A stretch of DNA of 64,000 bases from Thalassomonas sp. RHCl1. GTDB lineage: Bacteria; Pseudomonadota; Gammaproteobacteria; Enterobacterales; Alteromonadaceae. Shown piece by piece: positions 7,599 to 16,123 of this stretch. Both the position numbers and the translations under genes were made by a program. The stretch's first letter is position 1. Every line of letters begins with the position of its first letter. The DNA is taken from assembly GCF_947387555.1 (NCBI RefSeq), contig NZ_CANDNZ010000010.1, forward strand, positions 124,001 through 188,000. Reading direction: 5' to 3'. The notes beneath the pieces were generated by a model. That model did no database searches. It saw nothing but the letters and a program-made list of their open reading frames with translations, and was not told the DNA's origin.

Positions 7599-7805
7599 AT
7601 GGCTACACATAATGATATGCCAGAGTTAAACTCGGCTAAAGTTTTTTTAACAAACCTTTTCACCAAAAGGCACCACAACCCGGCTTGCCAGTACAGGTTA
7701 ACCGCCGGCAAGAATATTAACCTCCTCCGCAGCACTCAAGCCTTATTACAACTCCTTTTGCAACAGACGGACCTTAATGAAAACATACATCAGGGTCTAT
7801 CATGA
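7599..7805 (+). CDS. Small basic protein of unknown function, coupled to RHH gene
   Basis: 68 residues. The stop codon overlaps the next start (ATGA at 7802-7805), suggesting translational coupling with the ribbon-helix-helix protein. It is rich in L, Q, N and K and has no membrane segment or known motif. A toxin-antitoxin-like or regulator-plus-partner arrangement is possible but unproven. The upstream ribosome site is weak (TTAGGTTATCCATA), so the exact start is uncertain. Confidence 0.5.
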   Translation: MATHNDMPELNSAKVFLTNLFTKRHHNPACQYRLTAGKNINLLRSTQALLQLLLQQTDLNENIHQGLS

Positions 7806-7987
7806 AAAAAATTATCGTAATAACCGTCAGGGTGGATTCAGAGACGGCTGACGCAATTAGCCTGTTAGCCCAAACACATGACAGGAGTGTTGCCTGGATA
7901 ACCCGAAAGCTGATCACCGAAGCACTCGAAGCCCATAAGCTGTTAAAACCCCAAGCTAACAAAAAAGACTGGAGAGCCAAAAGTTGA
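7802..7987 (+). CDS. Ribbon-helix-helix (CopG/Arc-type) DNA-binding protein
   Basis: 61 residues. A beta-strand (I-I-V-I-T-V-R-V) is followed by D-S-E-T-A-D-A-I-S-L-L-A-Q, a turn D-R-S-V-A and helix W-I-T-R-K-L-I-T-E-A-L-E. This is the ribbon-helix-helix layout. Such proteins dimerise and bind operator DNA, often as antitoxins or autorepressors. It is translationally coupled to the preceding small ORF. A bidirectional hairpin follows at 8022-8051. Confidence 0.8.
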   Translation: MKKIIVITVRVDSETADAISLLAQTHDRSVAWITRKLITEALEAHKLLKPQANKKDWRAKS

Positions 7988-8021
7988 CACCAGCCCCGTA
8001 ATAACGGGCTTGTTTAAACCG

Positions 8022-8051
8022 CATTAAGCCGTGATTAACCACGGCTTAATG
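8022..8051. terminator. Bidirectional hairpin between convergent genes
   Basis: A perfect 12-base stem (CATTAAGCCGTG/CACGGCTTAATG) with a six-base loop lies between the ends of the plus-strand RHH gene and the minus-strand SRPBCC gene. The flanking T-tracts are short, but the position fits shared termination. Confidence 0.65.
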
Positions 8052-8071
8052 CTTACCTTTGCCCTGGCTTA

Positions 8072-8575
8072 TCAGGCCAGCGCCGGAGCCAACTCTGCAC
8101 TTGACGGCAGCTTACTGCCAACAGTCTTGCCGGTAAAGGCATGGTAGGCCAAACCGAAAAGCATTTTTTTCTGGACCCCTTTCATCATAGGGCGCATCAT
8201 CACCATGCCCATTAACGCGCCAAGCGGACCGAACTTGACAACAAAGTCCATTTCCATTGACACTTCACAGCTTGTATCACTTATCTTTTCAACCCTAAAA
8301 CTGACATACATACTCTTCAGCGGCATTGAAAATTCACTCAGCACCACCTTAAAGCTTTTGTTCTCTTCGTACTCAACAATTTCTTCATGCACACTGCTGC
8401 TGTCATGAAAAACACAATGTCTTCTGGCTCCTAAGCCCGACTGTTTGTCACCTATGATCGGTGACTTTTGCAAACCGAAACTAAACTTTTCGACAGCGCC
8501 GAAATCATCCAATATTTCCCATACTTTTTCGGCAGTTGCGTTAATTTTTACTGCAGACTCAACTCGATGTTCCAT
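8072..8575 (-). CDS. SRPBCC family (START/polyketide-cyclase-like) protein
   Basis: 167 residues. The N-terminal E-H-R-V-E-S-A-V-K-I-N-A-T-A-E-K-V-W-E-I-L-D-D-F and the alternating strands to a long C-terminal helix are typical of SRPBCC ligand-binding proteins, which bind hydrophobic small molecules in a deep pocket. There is no signal peptide, so it is cytoplasmic. The ligand cannot be told from sequence. It is transcribed alone, and a nine-base inverted repeat (CTCCTGACA/TGTCAGGAG at 8623-8646) just upstream may be an operator. Confidence 0.8.
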   Translation of the reverse strand: MEHRVESAVKINATAEKVWEILDDFGAVEKFSFGLQKSPIIGDKQSGLGARRHCVFHDSSSVHEEIVEYEENKSFKVVLSEFSMPLKSMYVSFRVEKISDTSCEVSMEMDFVVKFGPLGALMGMVMMRPMMKGVQKKMLFGLAYHAFTGKTVGSKLPSSAELAPALA

Positions 8576-8933
8576 GATACTCTCATATGTTCATTTATTA
8601 TGTTTTTAAGTATCCCACAGCACTCCTGACAACATTGTGTCAGGAGACAATTGAGCCTGACAAATAACAACAAACGCCAGACAACCTTTACTGGCCTGGT
8701 TGCCGGGTAAGTGAAATTTTAGCTGTGCCAGCCTTAGGCTGTTGCAGTATTTCCTTAAGACGAGTGGTGACTAAGTTGACGTGAACAGCCAAATATTGAG
8801 TATGTTTTATTTTTCGACAAGCTAATCTTAAACCAGCCTTTAACCAAGACCATCAGACAAATTAAAACAACAGTCTCATGGTCTTTTTTAACAAGCATGT
8901 CAGTACGCAGTTAATGGCCTTAATATAGACGTG
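8576..8933. other. 358-base intergenic region with inverted repeat and possible small RNA
   Basis: It holds the inverted repeat at 8623-8646 (possible operator of the divergent SRPBCC gene). On the plus strand it also holds a candidate promoter (TTGACG at 8776-8781, TATGTT at 8801-8806, 19-base spacing) and a terminator at 8846-8889, with no ORF in between. Confidence 0.45.
8846..8889 (+). terminator. Plus-strand terminator with no upstream gene
   Basis: AAGACCAT, one unpaired base, AGAC, loop, GTCT, one unpaired base, ATGGTCTT, then a run of T. The T-tract lies only on the plus strand, whereas the neighbouring genes are on the minus strand, so this looks like the end of a small RNA of roughly 75-80 bases. 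Confidence 0.55.
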
Positions 8934-9413
8934 TTATTTAGTATGTTTTTCGATGAAAGGTTGTACTCTTTCTATTAACAGGTGCTGCTTTAACTGCCCT
9001 TCTTCGATACCAATTTGCGCCCCGAGCTTCATCAGCTCAGGAGACTTTTCCAACAGCTTCTGACCTGTTGGCGATTTATAAAAGGTGAGCAGCTCAGCTA
9101 TTTCTTTTTCGCTAAAAGTCTGGGCATACAGTTCAACCATTTCAGCTTTAATTTTTACCCGGTCGATATCATGTTCGAACCAGTTTCTGTATATATTCTT
9201 CAGCTCTTCTGTTTCTTCTCCATTGAGCTGAAGACGGGCTGCCTGCTGCTCAACCGTCAGCATCATGGCTTCAAAACCGCCATAGATTTGCTTGTCCATC
9301 CCCATCACGACAAACACCTCTTCAATAGCTGCCTTCTTGCTTGGAGATTCGGCATTTACCGGATAGGCAAACAGGGCCAGCGCGAAAGTGGCTGATAAAA
9401 ACATTTTATTCAT
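8934..9413 (-). CDS. DUF2059 secreted protein
   Basis: 159 residues. A Sec signal peptide (hydrophobic core F-L-S-A-T-F-A-L-A-L-F-A, cleavage near V-N-A) is followed by a helical DUF2059 domain with its usual F-S-E-K-E-I-A-E-L-L-T-F-Y-K-S-P-T-G-Q-K. It is periplasmic; the family has no established activity. AAGGAAA precedes the ATG. It is probably monocistronic, since the next upstream gene starts a separate block. Confidence 0.85.
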   Translation of the reverse strand: MNKMFLSATFALALFAYPVNAESPSKKAAIEEVFVVMGMDKQIYGGFEAMMLTVEQQAARLQLNGEETEELKNIYRNWFEHDIDRVKIKAEMVELYAQTFSEKEIAELLTFYKSPTGQKLLEKSPELMKLGAQIGIEEGQLKQHLLIERVQPFIEKHTK

Positions 9414-9549
9414 TTTTTGATTTTCCTTAATTGATATAATCCCGATGAATTAGATAGCCAAGCCTTGCCTGATGCCGGTAACCTCTATTTTGGCCACCCG
9501 TAACTGTCCAACTCCTTTTTAAAACAAATGCCATTAGCTAAAACCTCCT

Positions 9550-10539
9550 TTAAATGCCCATATCTGCAGAAATAACAACTTTGGGGTAATATTTATTTTT
9601 TGCATCCGATTTTAAATACTTTTCTGCTTCCTCAATTCTGTACTTGTTAGCAGGCTTGTTAAGTTGTTCAGAGTCAATTTCTAAAGAAGATAATCCAGAA
9701 AACGCTACATCATAGAAACGGTCCAGATCTGCGGCATTAAAAGCAGTCCATCTAGAAATTAGCTTCAACGGCCTCCTTTCAATTTCAACTTTCGCGTAGT
9801 AAGTTTTCCCTTTCTCAACTTCAATTTCTAACGGAGAAAAACCATTGATATAGGTATAAAGCGTATGTTTTCCTTCCGGGAGTAAAACTTGACTAACTTC
9901 TTCCCCACCAACAACATCGAGTAACTTGCCATTCGACCAGATAGCCAGTTCAAGTTTTTTAAACTCAGTGCTGGGTCTGGCAATATTTAACAAGGCAAAA
10001 TCTTTGCTCGCTTTCTTTTCAATCGCTTTTTCTTGTGACTTAATTTTCAGTCCCATTATCCAAGGGTTCAGTAAAGCATTGTTGTAATACTCCGCCCTGC
10101 CTCGTAATGACCTTTTAGGCGTTAGCTTGCTTTGCATCACCAATGACTTACCCAACGCAGGCCTTACTTCGTTAAACTCTCCTGTGTAGGGATTAAAATA
10201 GAAAAATAATATTTCACCTTTCCTGTTGTCTATGCGTTTAAAATGAAATGTATCTCCAAATTGTGATAAATATAACGTATTGAATCCTGAGCCCATTCTG
10301 ATCAGATCATACTTTCCATTTTTAAGATAAGATACCCGCTTATCTCCAACGCCAACTTCCAGGCCGTGAGCACTTCCCTCCCAGGCCGGCCCCCTGATCA
10401 CATAAACATGGGTTTCCAACTCAGTAGGTTTAGGCTCATGTTTGAATTGCTTTACCAGTTCAGGCTTTACCTCCAAAGACAAACTTGATGTACAGCCAAC
10501 AAGCAACAGAGACAACAATATAAACACTATATTCTTCAT
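9550..10539 (-). CDS. Lipoprotein with DUF2846-like domains
   Basis: 329 residues from the ATG at 10539, chosen because AGGAAA lies seven bases upstream and it opens a proper lipoprotein signal (I-V-F-I-L-L-S-L-L-L-V-G-C). Two beta-rich segments, ~35-95 (V-Y-V-I-R-G-P-A-W-E-G-S-A and L-K-N-G-K-Y) and ~190-260 (L-L-P-E-G-K-H-T-L-Y-T-Y), resemble DUF2846/PEGA-like surface domains. Function unknown; it is probably held in the outer membrane. Confidence 0.75.
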   Translation of the reverse strand: MKNIVFILLSLLLVGCTSSLSLEVKPELVKQFKHEPKPTELETHVYVIRGPAWEGSAHGLEVGVGDKRVSYLKNGKYDLIRMGSGFNTLYLSQFGDTFHFKRIDNRKGEILFFYFNPYTGEFNEVRPALGKSLVMQSKLTPKRSLRGRAEYYNNALLNPWIMGLKIKSQEKAIEKKASKDFALLNIARPSTEFKKLELAIWSNGKLLDVVGGEEVSQVLLPEGKHTLYTYINGFSPLEIEVEKGKTYYAKVEIERRPLKLISRWTAFNAADLDRFYDVAFSGLSSLEIDSEQLNKPANKYRIEEAEKYLKSDAKNKYYPKVVISADMGI

Positions 10540-10954
10540 TAAATTTTTCCTGGTATTTTTTATGCTTAACACCGATGGTTAACAACAGCATTTTGCAGCA
10601 ACGTCGAGATATGATATCTGCTTAATTTTTCGGGCAAGTTTACCTTTTTGCATGACATTTTCAAGGTAAACAAAGCAGTGTTTTTTTTGCAAAAAATAGA
10701 TAAATTTCCCTTCATGCCGGGATGAAAAAATGCCTCAACAAACTCAGATCGTAAAATTCCCGGCTTTATCACCTGCTTTCCCCCAAGTTAGTTTCTCCCT
10801 ACTTCATTATATTGACCTCACTTACTATTCATTGCTGATAAACGCTTACCAGCAAAGGCGTTAACACCCGGCAGAAACATTTTTAAATGGCCACAGCCTG
10901 TCCGCAGCCATTAGTTGCGCTCTTTCCTGCTCCCTCACCAGAAGGATTTTTACT
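10540..10954. other. Intergenic region between divergent lipoprotein and EAL genes
   Basis: No supported gene. The position implies divergent promoters for the lipoprotein (left) and the EAL gene (right), but no strong -35/-10 pair is evident. Confidence 0.35.
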
Positions 10955-11620
10955 ATGCCCTGTATTCATTTTGCCAAAATGCCCATTTTTCATCCGGCTT
11001 CTGCAGCCGTGGTCAGTTACGAGGTATTACTCAGGCAATGCGGTCACTTAAACCTGCAAGACTTCAACCAGGAGCCGCAACTTTTTCACCAGCATCACCA
11101 AGAACTTATCGACAACTTACGAGAGTTGGATCTGGCAGATAAAATCCGCTCCCGGGGGCAAAAGCTTTTTATCAACCTGCTGCCCCAGCAACTGGCGTCC
11201 TCCCAGGCAATGGAGGCGATCAAGGCACTGCACCGGCCGCCGCATTACCCGTTAGTGATAGAAATCACCGAAGGCGAACTCAGCACAAAACCTGAAGATA
11301 TGCTTGAGGCTTTAAAGTGCATACGCGAAAGTGGCTGCCAGCTCGCCATCGATGATTTTGGTTATGGCTATTCCAATTTTTACCGGCTGCTGGAGTTTTC
11401 TCCCCAGATAGTCAAACTTGACCAGGCCTTTATTCAGGCCGATAACCGCCAGCCAAACAGGCGTATGCAGTTAAAACAACTGATCAGCCTGTTCCATCAC
11501 TGGCAAAAAGAAGTCATTATCGAAGGCGTGGAAACCAGGGAACAATACCAGTTAAGCCAATGGCTTGGCGCCGATTATGTCCAGGGCTATTACTTCGGCA
11601 AACCGCAAATGATTGAATGA
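10955..11620 (+). CDS. Stand-alone EAL domain protein (cyclic-di-GMP phosphodiesterase-type)
   Basis: 221 residues, just one EAL domain without GGDEF or sensor domain. Motifs in order: S-Y-E-V-L-L-R (E-V-L in place of E-A-L), F-I-N-L-L-P, I-E-I-T-E, A-I-D-D-F-G-Y-G-Y-S-N, V-K-L-D, I-I-E-G-V-E-T and V-Q-G-Y-Y-F-G-K-P. The metal- and substrate-binding residues appear kept, so it is probably able to cut c-di-GMP to pGpG. AAGGA precedes the ATG. The short N-terminus implies a cytosolic protein regulated by expression or by partners. Confidence 0.9.
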   Translation: MPCIHFAKMPIFHPASAAVVSYEVLLRQCGHLNLQDFNQEPQLFHQHHQELIDNLRELDLADKIRSRGQKLFINLLPQQLASSQAMEAIKALHRPPHYPLVIEITEGELSTKPEDMLEALKCIRESGCQLAIDDFGYGYSNFYRLLEFSPQIVKLDQAFIQADNRQPNRRMQLKQLISLFHHWQKEVIIEGVETREQYQLSQWLGADYVQGYYFGKPQMIE

Positions 11621-11640
11621 AAAATGAAAGCTCAAAAAAA

Positions 11641-11679
11641 ACAGCAAAAGCACCGGGCTTGAACGGGCACTTTTGCTGT
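11641..11679. terminator. Bidirectional terminator between EAL and porin genes
   Basis: ACAGCAAAAG/CTTTTGCTGT stem flanked by A8 on the left and TTTTCG...TTTT on the right, placed between convergent gene ends, so it can work on both strands. Confidence 0.8.
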
Positions 11680-11712
11680 TTTCGCTTTTATCGGGGATAG
11701 ATGAAGACGTTG

Positions 11713-12858
11713 TTATAAATACACTTCCAGGCGTATTGTCGGTAACCAGTAGTTTTGCTGCCCCATGTCATCATCAATCAGATTCCGCCGCTGAATAGAG
11801 GGCGTTAAATAGAGGTTCTTGTAAAGCGGTAGCCGGTAATAAACCTCCCATTCGCGCTGAATCTGCTGATGAGCCCCGTCGAAGCGGGTAAAGCTCATGC
11901 CGTAACCTAAAACCCCGGGGTTTAGCGCACCGGTATTGATTTTTGTTTCAAAACTCAGGGAAATAAACTGGCTGGGCCAGGCGGCATCCCCCTGTTGCGC
12001 TAAATCTAACAATGACGAAGCCTGACCGTAACGCACATTGATATCTCCGTATGAACCTAGATAATCCAGGCTGAGGTAAACCCCGTAAGCTTGCACATCA
12101 TCGGCGCTGTTTTTCCAATAGCCCAACCCCGCCTGGTGACTACGGCCGCTGTGTACCAGCTCGGCTGCCGCAAAAACACCTTTACTGCCGGGATTTAAGG
12201 ACAGTAAATCACTGTAGTTGCCGTCATTTTCGGCAAGACCGGCGGCGCTGCTCAGTACCAGGCGGTAACCTAAGCTGTCAAAAGCACTCAAATTCTGAAG
12301 CCGCCCGGACAAGGCATAATCGGGAAAAGCTATGGTGGCGTTATTCACCAAACCGGCAGAGAGGAACTGGCTGGTTTCATCATTAGCAATTTCACTGCTG
12401 TCGATCAGGGTTGAAACTTCCATCAGGCCAAGTTGCCAGCCGGGCTCCCCCAGGGCATCCTGATCACCGAAAAAATAAAAAGCTGAAATCTGACTGCGCC
12501 CGGTGGTTATATCCCCTTTGACTTTGCCCGAGGTTGTACCGGCATCGCTATTGGCATTTTCAAAATTAACACTTACCCCGTTTGCCTTAGGGTCGCTGCT
12601 GTGCTCCAGCCAGAGAAAAACGCCGAAGTTATCGAAATGCTGCTCCAGCTCAAGGTCAAGGGAATATAAGGCTTCACTATTAACTCCCGCCTTATTTGTC
12701 CCCTGGTAGCTGCTGGTTAGACCGAGCTGAACCTCGCTGCTTTTAGTCAAATCCCCCATCTCTGCCGCTGGCGGCTGTTCATAACCAAAAATTTTATAAG
12801 GCTGTAAAAAAACGATACATAAACCTATTTGAACCAATACCTTGCGCATATTTGCCAC
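11713..12858 (-). CDS. OprB-like carbohydrate-selective porin
   Basis: 381 residues from GTG 12858, supported by AAAGGAAAC six to seven bases upstream (the internal ATG at 12849 is alternative). A signal peptide (ending near I-F-G-Y-E) leads into a beta-barrel with the OprB-family C-terminus: E-V-Y-Y-R-L-P-L-Y-K-N-L-Y-L-T-P-S-I-Q, then a last strand ending L-E-V-Y-L. It is an outer-membrane channel, in the family typically for sugars. No sugar operon is adjacent. The gene upstream on the same strand (12948-13583) is unrelated. Confidence 0.85.
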   Translation of the reverse strand: MANMRKVLVQIGLCIVFLQPYKIFGYEQPPAAEMGDLTKSSEVQLGLTSSYQGTNKAGVNSEALYSLDLELEQHFDNFGVFLWLEHSSDPKANGVSVNFENANSDAGTTSGKVKGDITTGRSQISAFYFFGDQDALGEPGWQLGLMEVSTLIDSSEIANDETSQFLSAGLVNNATIAFPDYALSGRLQNLSAFDSLGYRLVLSSAAGLAENDGNYSDLLSLNPGSKGVFAAAELVHSGRSHQAGLGYWKNSADDVQAYGVYLSLDYLGSYGDINVRYGQASSLLDLAQQGDAAWPSQFISLSFETKINTGALNPGVLGYGMSFTRFDGAHQQIQREWEVYYRLPLYKNLYLTPSIQRRNLIDDDMGQQNYWLPTIRLEVYL

Positions 12859-12947
12859 AATAGTTTCCTTTTACAATCAATAAAATGAAACTATGGGACA
12901 AATGCCAGCCCCTGACTCGGCTTTTCCCACGGAAGTTTTACCGGCAT

Positions 12948-13583
12948 TTACACCGAATAAGCTGCCAGGCATAACCTTGGCTTGCCGGCTCTTTGCATCT
13001 GGCACAGCCTGGAAATACTACTGCTGCCAGTTAAAGCCGAGTCGAGCAAATAGCTGCACCGGCTGCTGTTATCCAGTGCTTTAAAGGCTTCAATTTCTTT
13101 GCTTTCAAAGGCGCCGAAAAAGGCAAAGACCACGGTAATATTCAGGCCCGGATTTGCCTTTTTCATCGCTTCTATACGCTCCATATCCGACTCAACCTTA
13201 AGCAGGTCTTTGCTTTTGGAAAACACGCTTTTATTGCCGCAGCGGATCTCAAAATAAGACTCACCATCCGGTGTTTTCACCGAGAAATCACACCTTGATG
13301 CCAGGCGCTTTTCTTTTACTGTCTCCGGCACTTTTCCGCTTTGGTAACGCAGAAACTCCGCACTTTCCTGATCATTTGGCTTAATTGCCGGGCTTTTTAT
13401 TGCAGGGTAATAGACATCCGTTTGCAGCTCAAAAAGCGCATCAGCCTGATTGAACACATGCACCAACTCGGCTGTCATCCAGTGCTTCCAGCAATTTTTC
13501 AAGTTAATTTCAGACAAGATGCCATTGGCACGGGCAAAATCATATTCGTTTTGAACAAAAGACAAAAAGTTGTATGCATTCAT
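12948..13583 (-). CDS. Hypothetical protein, possible PD-(D/E)XK-like fold
   Basis: 211 residues, cytosolic, unrecognised. A segment around 95-120 (C-D-F-S-V-K-T-P-D-G-E-S-Y-F-E-I-R-C-G) followed by a helix has the shape of a restriction-nuclease-like core (Asp, then E-x-x after a beta-hairpin), but the usual Lys is Arg, so a nuclease call is only a guess. It lies 89 bases upstream of the porin on the same strand and has no strong ribosome site. Confidence 0.55.
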   Translation of the reverse strand: MNAYNFLSFVQNEYDFARANGILSEINLKNCWKHWMTAELVHVFNQADALFELQTDVYYPAIKSPAIKPNDQESAEFLRYQSGKVPETVKEKRLASRCDFSVKTPDGESYFEIRCGNKSVFSKSKDLLKVESDMERIEAMKKANPGLNITVVFAFFGAFESKEIEAFKALDNSSRCSYLLDSALTGSSSISRLCQMQRAGKPRLCLAAYSV

Positions 13584-13812
13584 AAAGGTGAGCTACCGGT
13601 AAAAAAATGGAACCTGTAAAGTAACAAAGGACTATTATCAGGACTCGGTGGTTCCTACGAAAAAAATCCCCTTTGCCGGCATAAAAAATACCGACAAAAA
13701 GCTCCCCTGCCTTTTAGCTTATTTGCCCTAGTCTGCGTCCCCTGCCACCCGTTAACTTGATGGGGACTGACCTTTAATGGCAGCCATAAACAAGTTTGAA
13801 AAAGGAGCAGCA

Positions 13813-14442
13813 ATGAAGATGGATAATTCAGTAGAACCAGCAACAACCTCAGACAATGCCAATAACAAGAAAAAGCTCAATCTTGAAGATTATGAGTTTA
13901 TCGAAATAAGCGACCAGGAAAACAGTGACTCACCAACCAGCAACCGGGTTGCCATCATAGTCGGCCAGTGGGCAATGCCAACCACAGTAGTCTTAGTACT
14001 TATCACCTGCTTTTCAGGTTTCTTTCTCAGCGAAGCAGCATTCACGCCTGTAGTCGGCATGATAGCCCCTGTGGTAATGGCCTTAATCATGGTGATCCGC
14101 GATGCCTCTGTAGGCAAAGAAGAAGATCCCACCGTCAAAGACAGGGAAAACGAACGTAAAGAGCGAAGCCAGCAATACCAGCATGAAAAAGACGTCACCC
14201 TGGCCAGAATGGAGCTGGACGAAAGAATGAAAAATCAGGAAATCACCGAGCACGCCAGGCAATTTAATGTGCTGCAGGAATCAACCAAGGAGTTTTTCGA
14301 ATTAATCAAAGAAATGAACACTAAGATGACCCAGCAAATGAATAAACCTAAGTCCACCGAGTTTGCCGTCGGCGACACTAAAGTCATTATTAACGACGGT
14401 AGCAGCAAGATTGAAAGCAGCACAAAAACCACCGGCCAATAA
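13813..14442 (+). CDS. Two-helix membrane protein with long cytosolic coiled coil
   Basis: 209 residues from the ATG at 13813 (AAAGGAG upstream; an earlier ATG at 13777 lacks a site). Polar N-terminus ~60 residues, two adjacent membrane helices (~62-105: W-A-M-P-T-T-V-V-L-V-L-I-T and V-G-M-I-A-P-V-V-M-A-L-I-M-V-I), then a highly charged E/K/R/Q coiled coil and a small C-terminal strand-rich piece. I do not recognise the family; it could be a membrane-anchored scaffold. Confidence 0.65.
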   Translation: MKMDNSVEPATTSDNANNKKKLNLEDYEFIEISDQENSDSPTSNRVAIIVGQWAMPTTVVLVLITCFSGFFLSEAAFTPVVGMIAPVVMALIMVIRDASVGKEEDPTVKDRENERKERSQQYQHEKDVTLARMELDERMKNQEITEHARQFNVLQESTKEFFELIKEMNTKMTQQMNKPKSTEFAVGDTKVIINDGSSKIESSTKTTGQ

Positions 14443-14625
14443 TCTTTGCCATCATCATATCCGCTGTGAGGAAATGCTTAAGTCACTTCCTCATTCGCCA
14501 CGACGAAAGCAGTAAAAATCAAAAGATTACTACCAAGCACCGAGCTTTCCCGGGATACAGAAAACAAAAGAAGAGTTATAACCCGGGCAGCAGCTTTCGC
14601 TACTCATCCCGGGCATCAAGAAGGA

Positions 14626-15219
14626 TTAGCTTTCAAGAAAAGCCATACGGCGGTTGAAACGATCTTCAGGCACGTTTGGCCAGTTTTCCCGAGTGGTGAG
14701 CGCTTGTTTATAACCATTGAGATCGTTGGCGGCAACAAAAGCCTGAATGAGTTTTCTGCTGCCCGGGGTATAATCACCGCGATACCTGAGATCGATCAGC
14801 ACATCTTTGATTTTTTCATCAAGCCCCGGCCAGTCAACCGCGCCGTACGCCGCCACACAATCCGCTTTACTGCAAATACGCTCAACGTCCCGGCTAAGCT
14901 CATCATAGGTTTGCTTAAATAGCACCTCTTGTGAATCCATGGAGATCTCAAAATCACTTAAACCGTGCTTCTCGATAAAATCTTTGGCCTCTTTGCCGCT
15001 AAGGCCCGCTGCCCCGCCAAGCAGCTTGGCCTGCTGTGATTCGACCCCGGCAGCCACTAAATCGGCACTGATTTTCTCACTGCTTTTCTCTTTCATATCA
15101 TAACCACGCCCTATGGTCAGGCCGGAAGTATCACCCGGCACATGCAACTTACGGCTGTGATACGGACCTCCTTCCATGCCTTCGGCTTCATAAGTTAATA
15201 ATCCTTGGGTAATCGCCAT
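14626..15219 (-). CDS. Pesticin-like (T4-lysozyme fold) muramidase
   Basis: 197 residues without signal peptide. The start Y-E-A-E-G-M-E-G-G-P-Y-H-S, then S-G-L-T-I-G-R-G-Y-D-M-K, matches the catalytic region of the pesticin C-terminal domain: E11/E13, T35 and D41, with T and D six residues apart as in pesticin. The rest is helical and ends N-W-P-N-V-P-E-D-R-F-N-R-R-M-A-F-L, typical of this family. It would cut the glycan of peptidoglycan. With no export signal, it is either released by lysis or secreted by another route, or is a phage-derived remnant. No holin, phage gene or immunity gene is adjacent. Confidence 0.85.
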   Translation of the reverse strand: MAITQGLLTYEAEGMEGGPYHSRKLHVPGDTSGLTIGRGYDMKEKSSEKISADLVAAGVESQQAKLLGGAAGLSGKEAKDFIEKHGLSDFEISMDSQEVLFKQTYDELSRDVERICSKADCVAAYGAVDWPGLDEKIKDVLIDLRYRGDYTPGSRKLIQAFVAANDLNGYKQALTTRENWPNVPEDRFNRRMAFLES

Positions 15220-15710
15220 GAGTAAACTCCTGATATCTGATCATCTTATATATAGACAAAATATTTCACCCCTAATGTAAAAAGAGGAAAAAAGTGGGAA
15301 TACATGAACCCTAAGCCCATGCGGCCTAAAGCTACAAACCATGTTATTCCCACAACAACAATCGACTTTTAGGGAGTGAAGTTGATTGACACCAAACCGG
15401 TGAAGTAACGTACCGCTAAGCAAGCGGTAACCGGCTTGATAACACCCGGAGTAACTACTCCCCGGGTGCAAGCTAATGTACCTTTAGCGGCAGGCAGAGA
15501 CTCGTCAGAAACCGGCAAAAATACCGTGAAATACAGGAAAGATAAGAAGGTATTCAAAAGCACAAACAGCAAAACCTTGTGATACAAGCAGCTAAGGCAC
15601 AATAAGTAAGATTAAAAGCCAACGGTTGTCGCTAACACAGGTTATTTCACGTAAAATACCGGCTATGCCCGGTAAAAACCGGAATCTGTTATATAACCCC
15701 CAGGATAAAC
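15220..15710. other. 490-base gap upstream of the muramidase
   Basis: No convincing gene. A minus-strand frame at 15369-15602 could encode a small protein with a hydrophobic N-terminus, but it lacks a ribosome site and a normal start. Two short palindromes (TACCGCT/AGCGGTA near 15411-15429, and CACCCGG/CCGGGTG near 15443-15469) give local structure of unknown meaning. Confidence 0.35.
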
Positions 15711-16013
15711 ATGAAAAAGACATTTAAGCTCAGCCACCCTAAACTCAAGCTTGCCAGACTGGTCGACTCGATAAAGTATGAGGTGAAAAAGTACATCAAA
15801 AGAGAGCGCAACAAAACCTTGCCTGACGATGTCGATTTTTGGGACTTTGATTGCAAATACGGCGCTACAGAGCAAGAGGCCAGTGTTATCCACCTGTCAC
15901 AAATCAACAAGTATATCGATGAAGCCGAGCAGCAAAAGCTGGAATCTTTCTATTTAGAAATCCTGGTTAAACCCGGTTACCGCACGAGAAAGACAGACTT
16001 CGATTTCGAATAA
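15711..16013 (+). CDS. DUF6172-like small conserved protein
   Basis: 100 residues. M-K-K-T-F-K-L, then A-R-L-V-D-S-I-K-Y-E-V-K-K-Y-I-K-R-E-R-N-K-x-L-P and V-D-F-W-D-F-D-C-K-Y-G are typical of a small cytosolic family known to me only as DUF6172. No function is known. AGGAT precedes the ATG. Its transcript is closed by the terminator at 16099-16123. Confidence 0.75.
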   Translation: MKKTFKLSHPKLKLARLVDSIKYEVKKYIKRERNKTLPDDVDFWDFDCKYGATEQEASVIHLSQINKYIDEAEQQKLESFYLEILVKPGYRTRKTDFDFE

Positions 16014-16098
16014 GCGTAAGCTAAGCATTAATCAGTAAAGTCATGACCTCTTGTCCGATGATTTTCGGCAACCGGAATATTTTACTTAATAGAAAGTT

Positions 16099-16123
16099 GA
16101 TGAAGTTAGCCACTAACTTCATC
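16099..16123 (+). terminator. Terminator overlapping the end of the hemerythrin gene
   Basis: A perfect 11-base stem (GATGAAGTTAG/CTAACTTCATC), three-base loop, then ATATTTTTTAT. It serves the plus-strand gene at 15711 and sits over the last codons of the minus-strand hemerythrin gene. Confidence 0.8.

Noticed and set aside
12948-13583. Restriction-type nuclease call for the 211-residue protein
   Set aside because: Only a faint D...E-x-R pattern; the catalytic Lys is missing, so it stays hypothetical.
15369-15602. Small minus-strand hydrophobic ORF upstream of the muramidase
   Set aside because: Only a TTG start, no ribosome site, and palindromes inside; not enough support for a gene.
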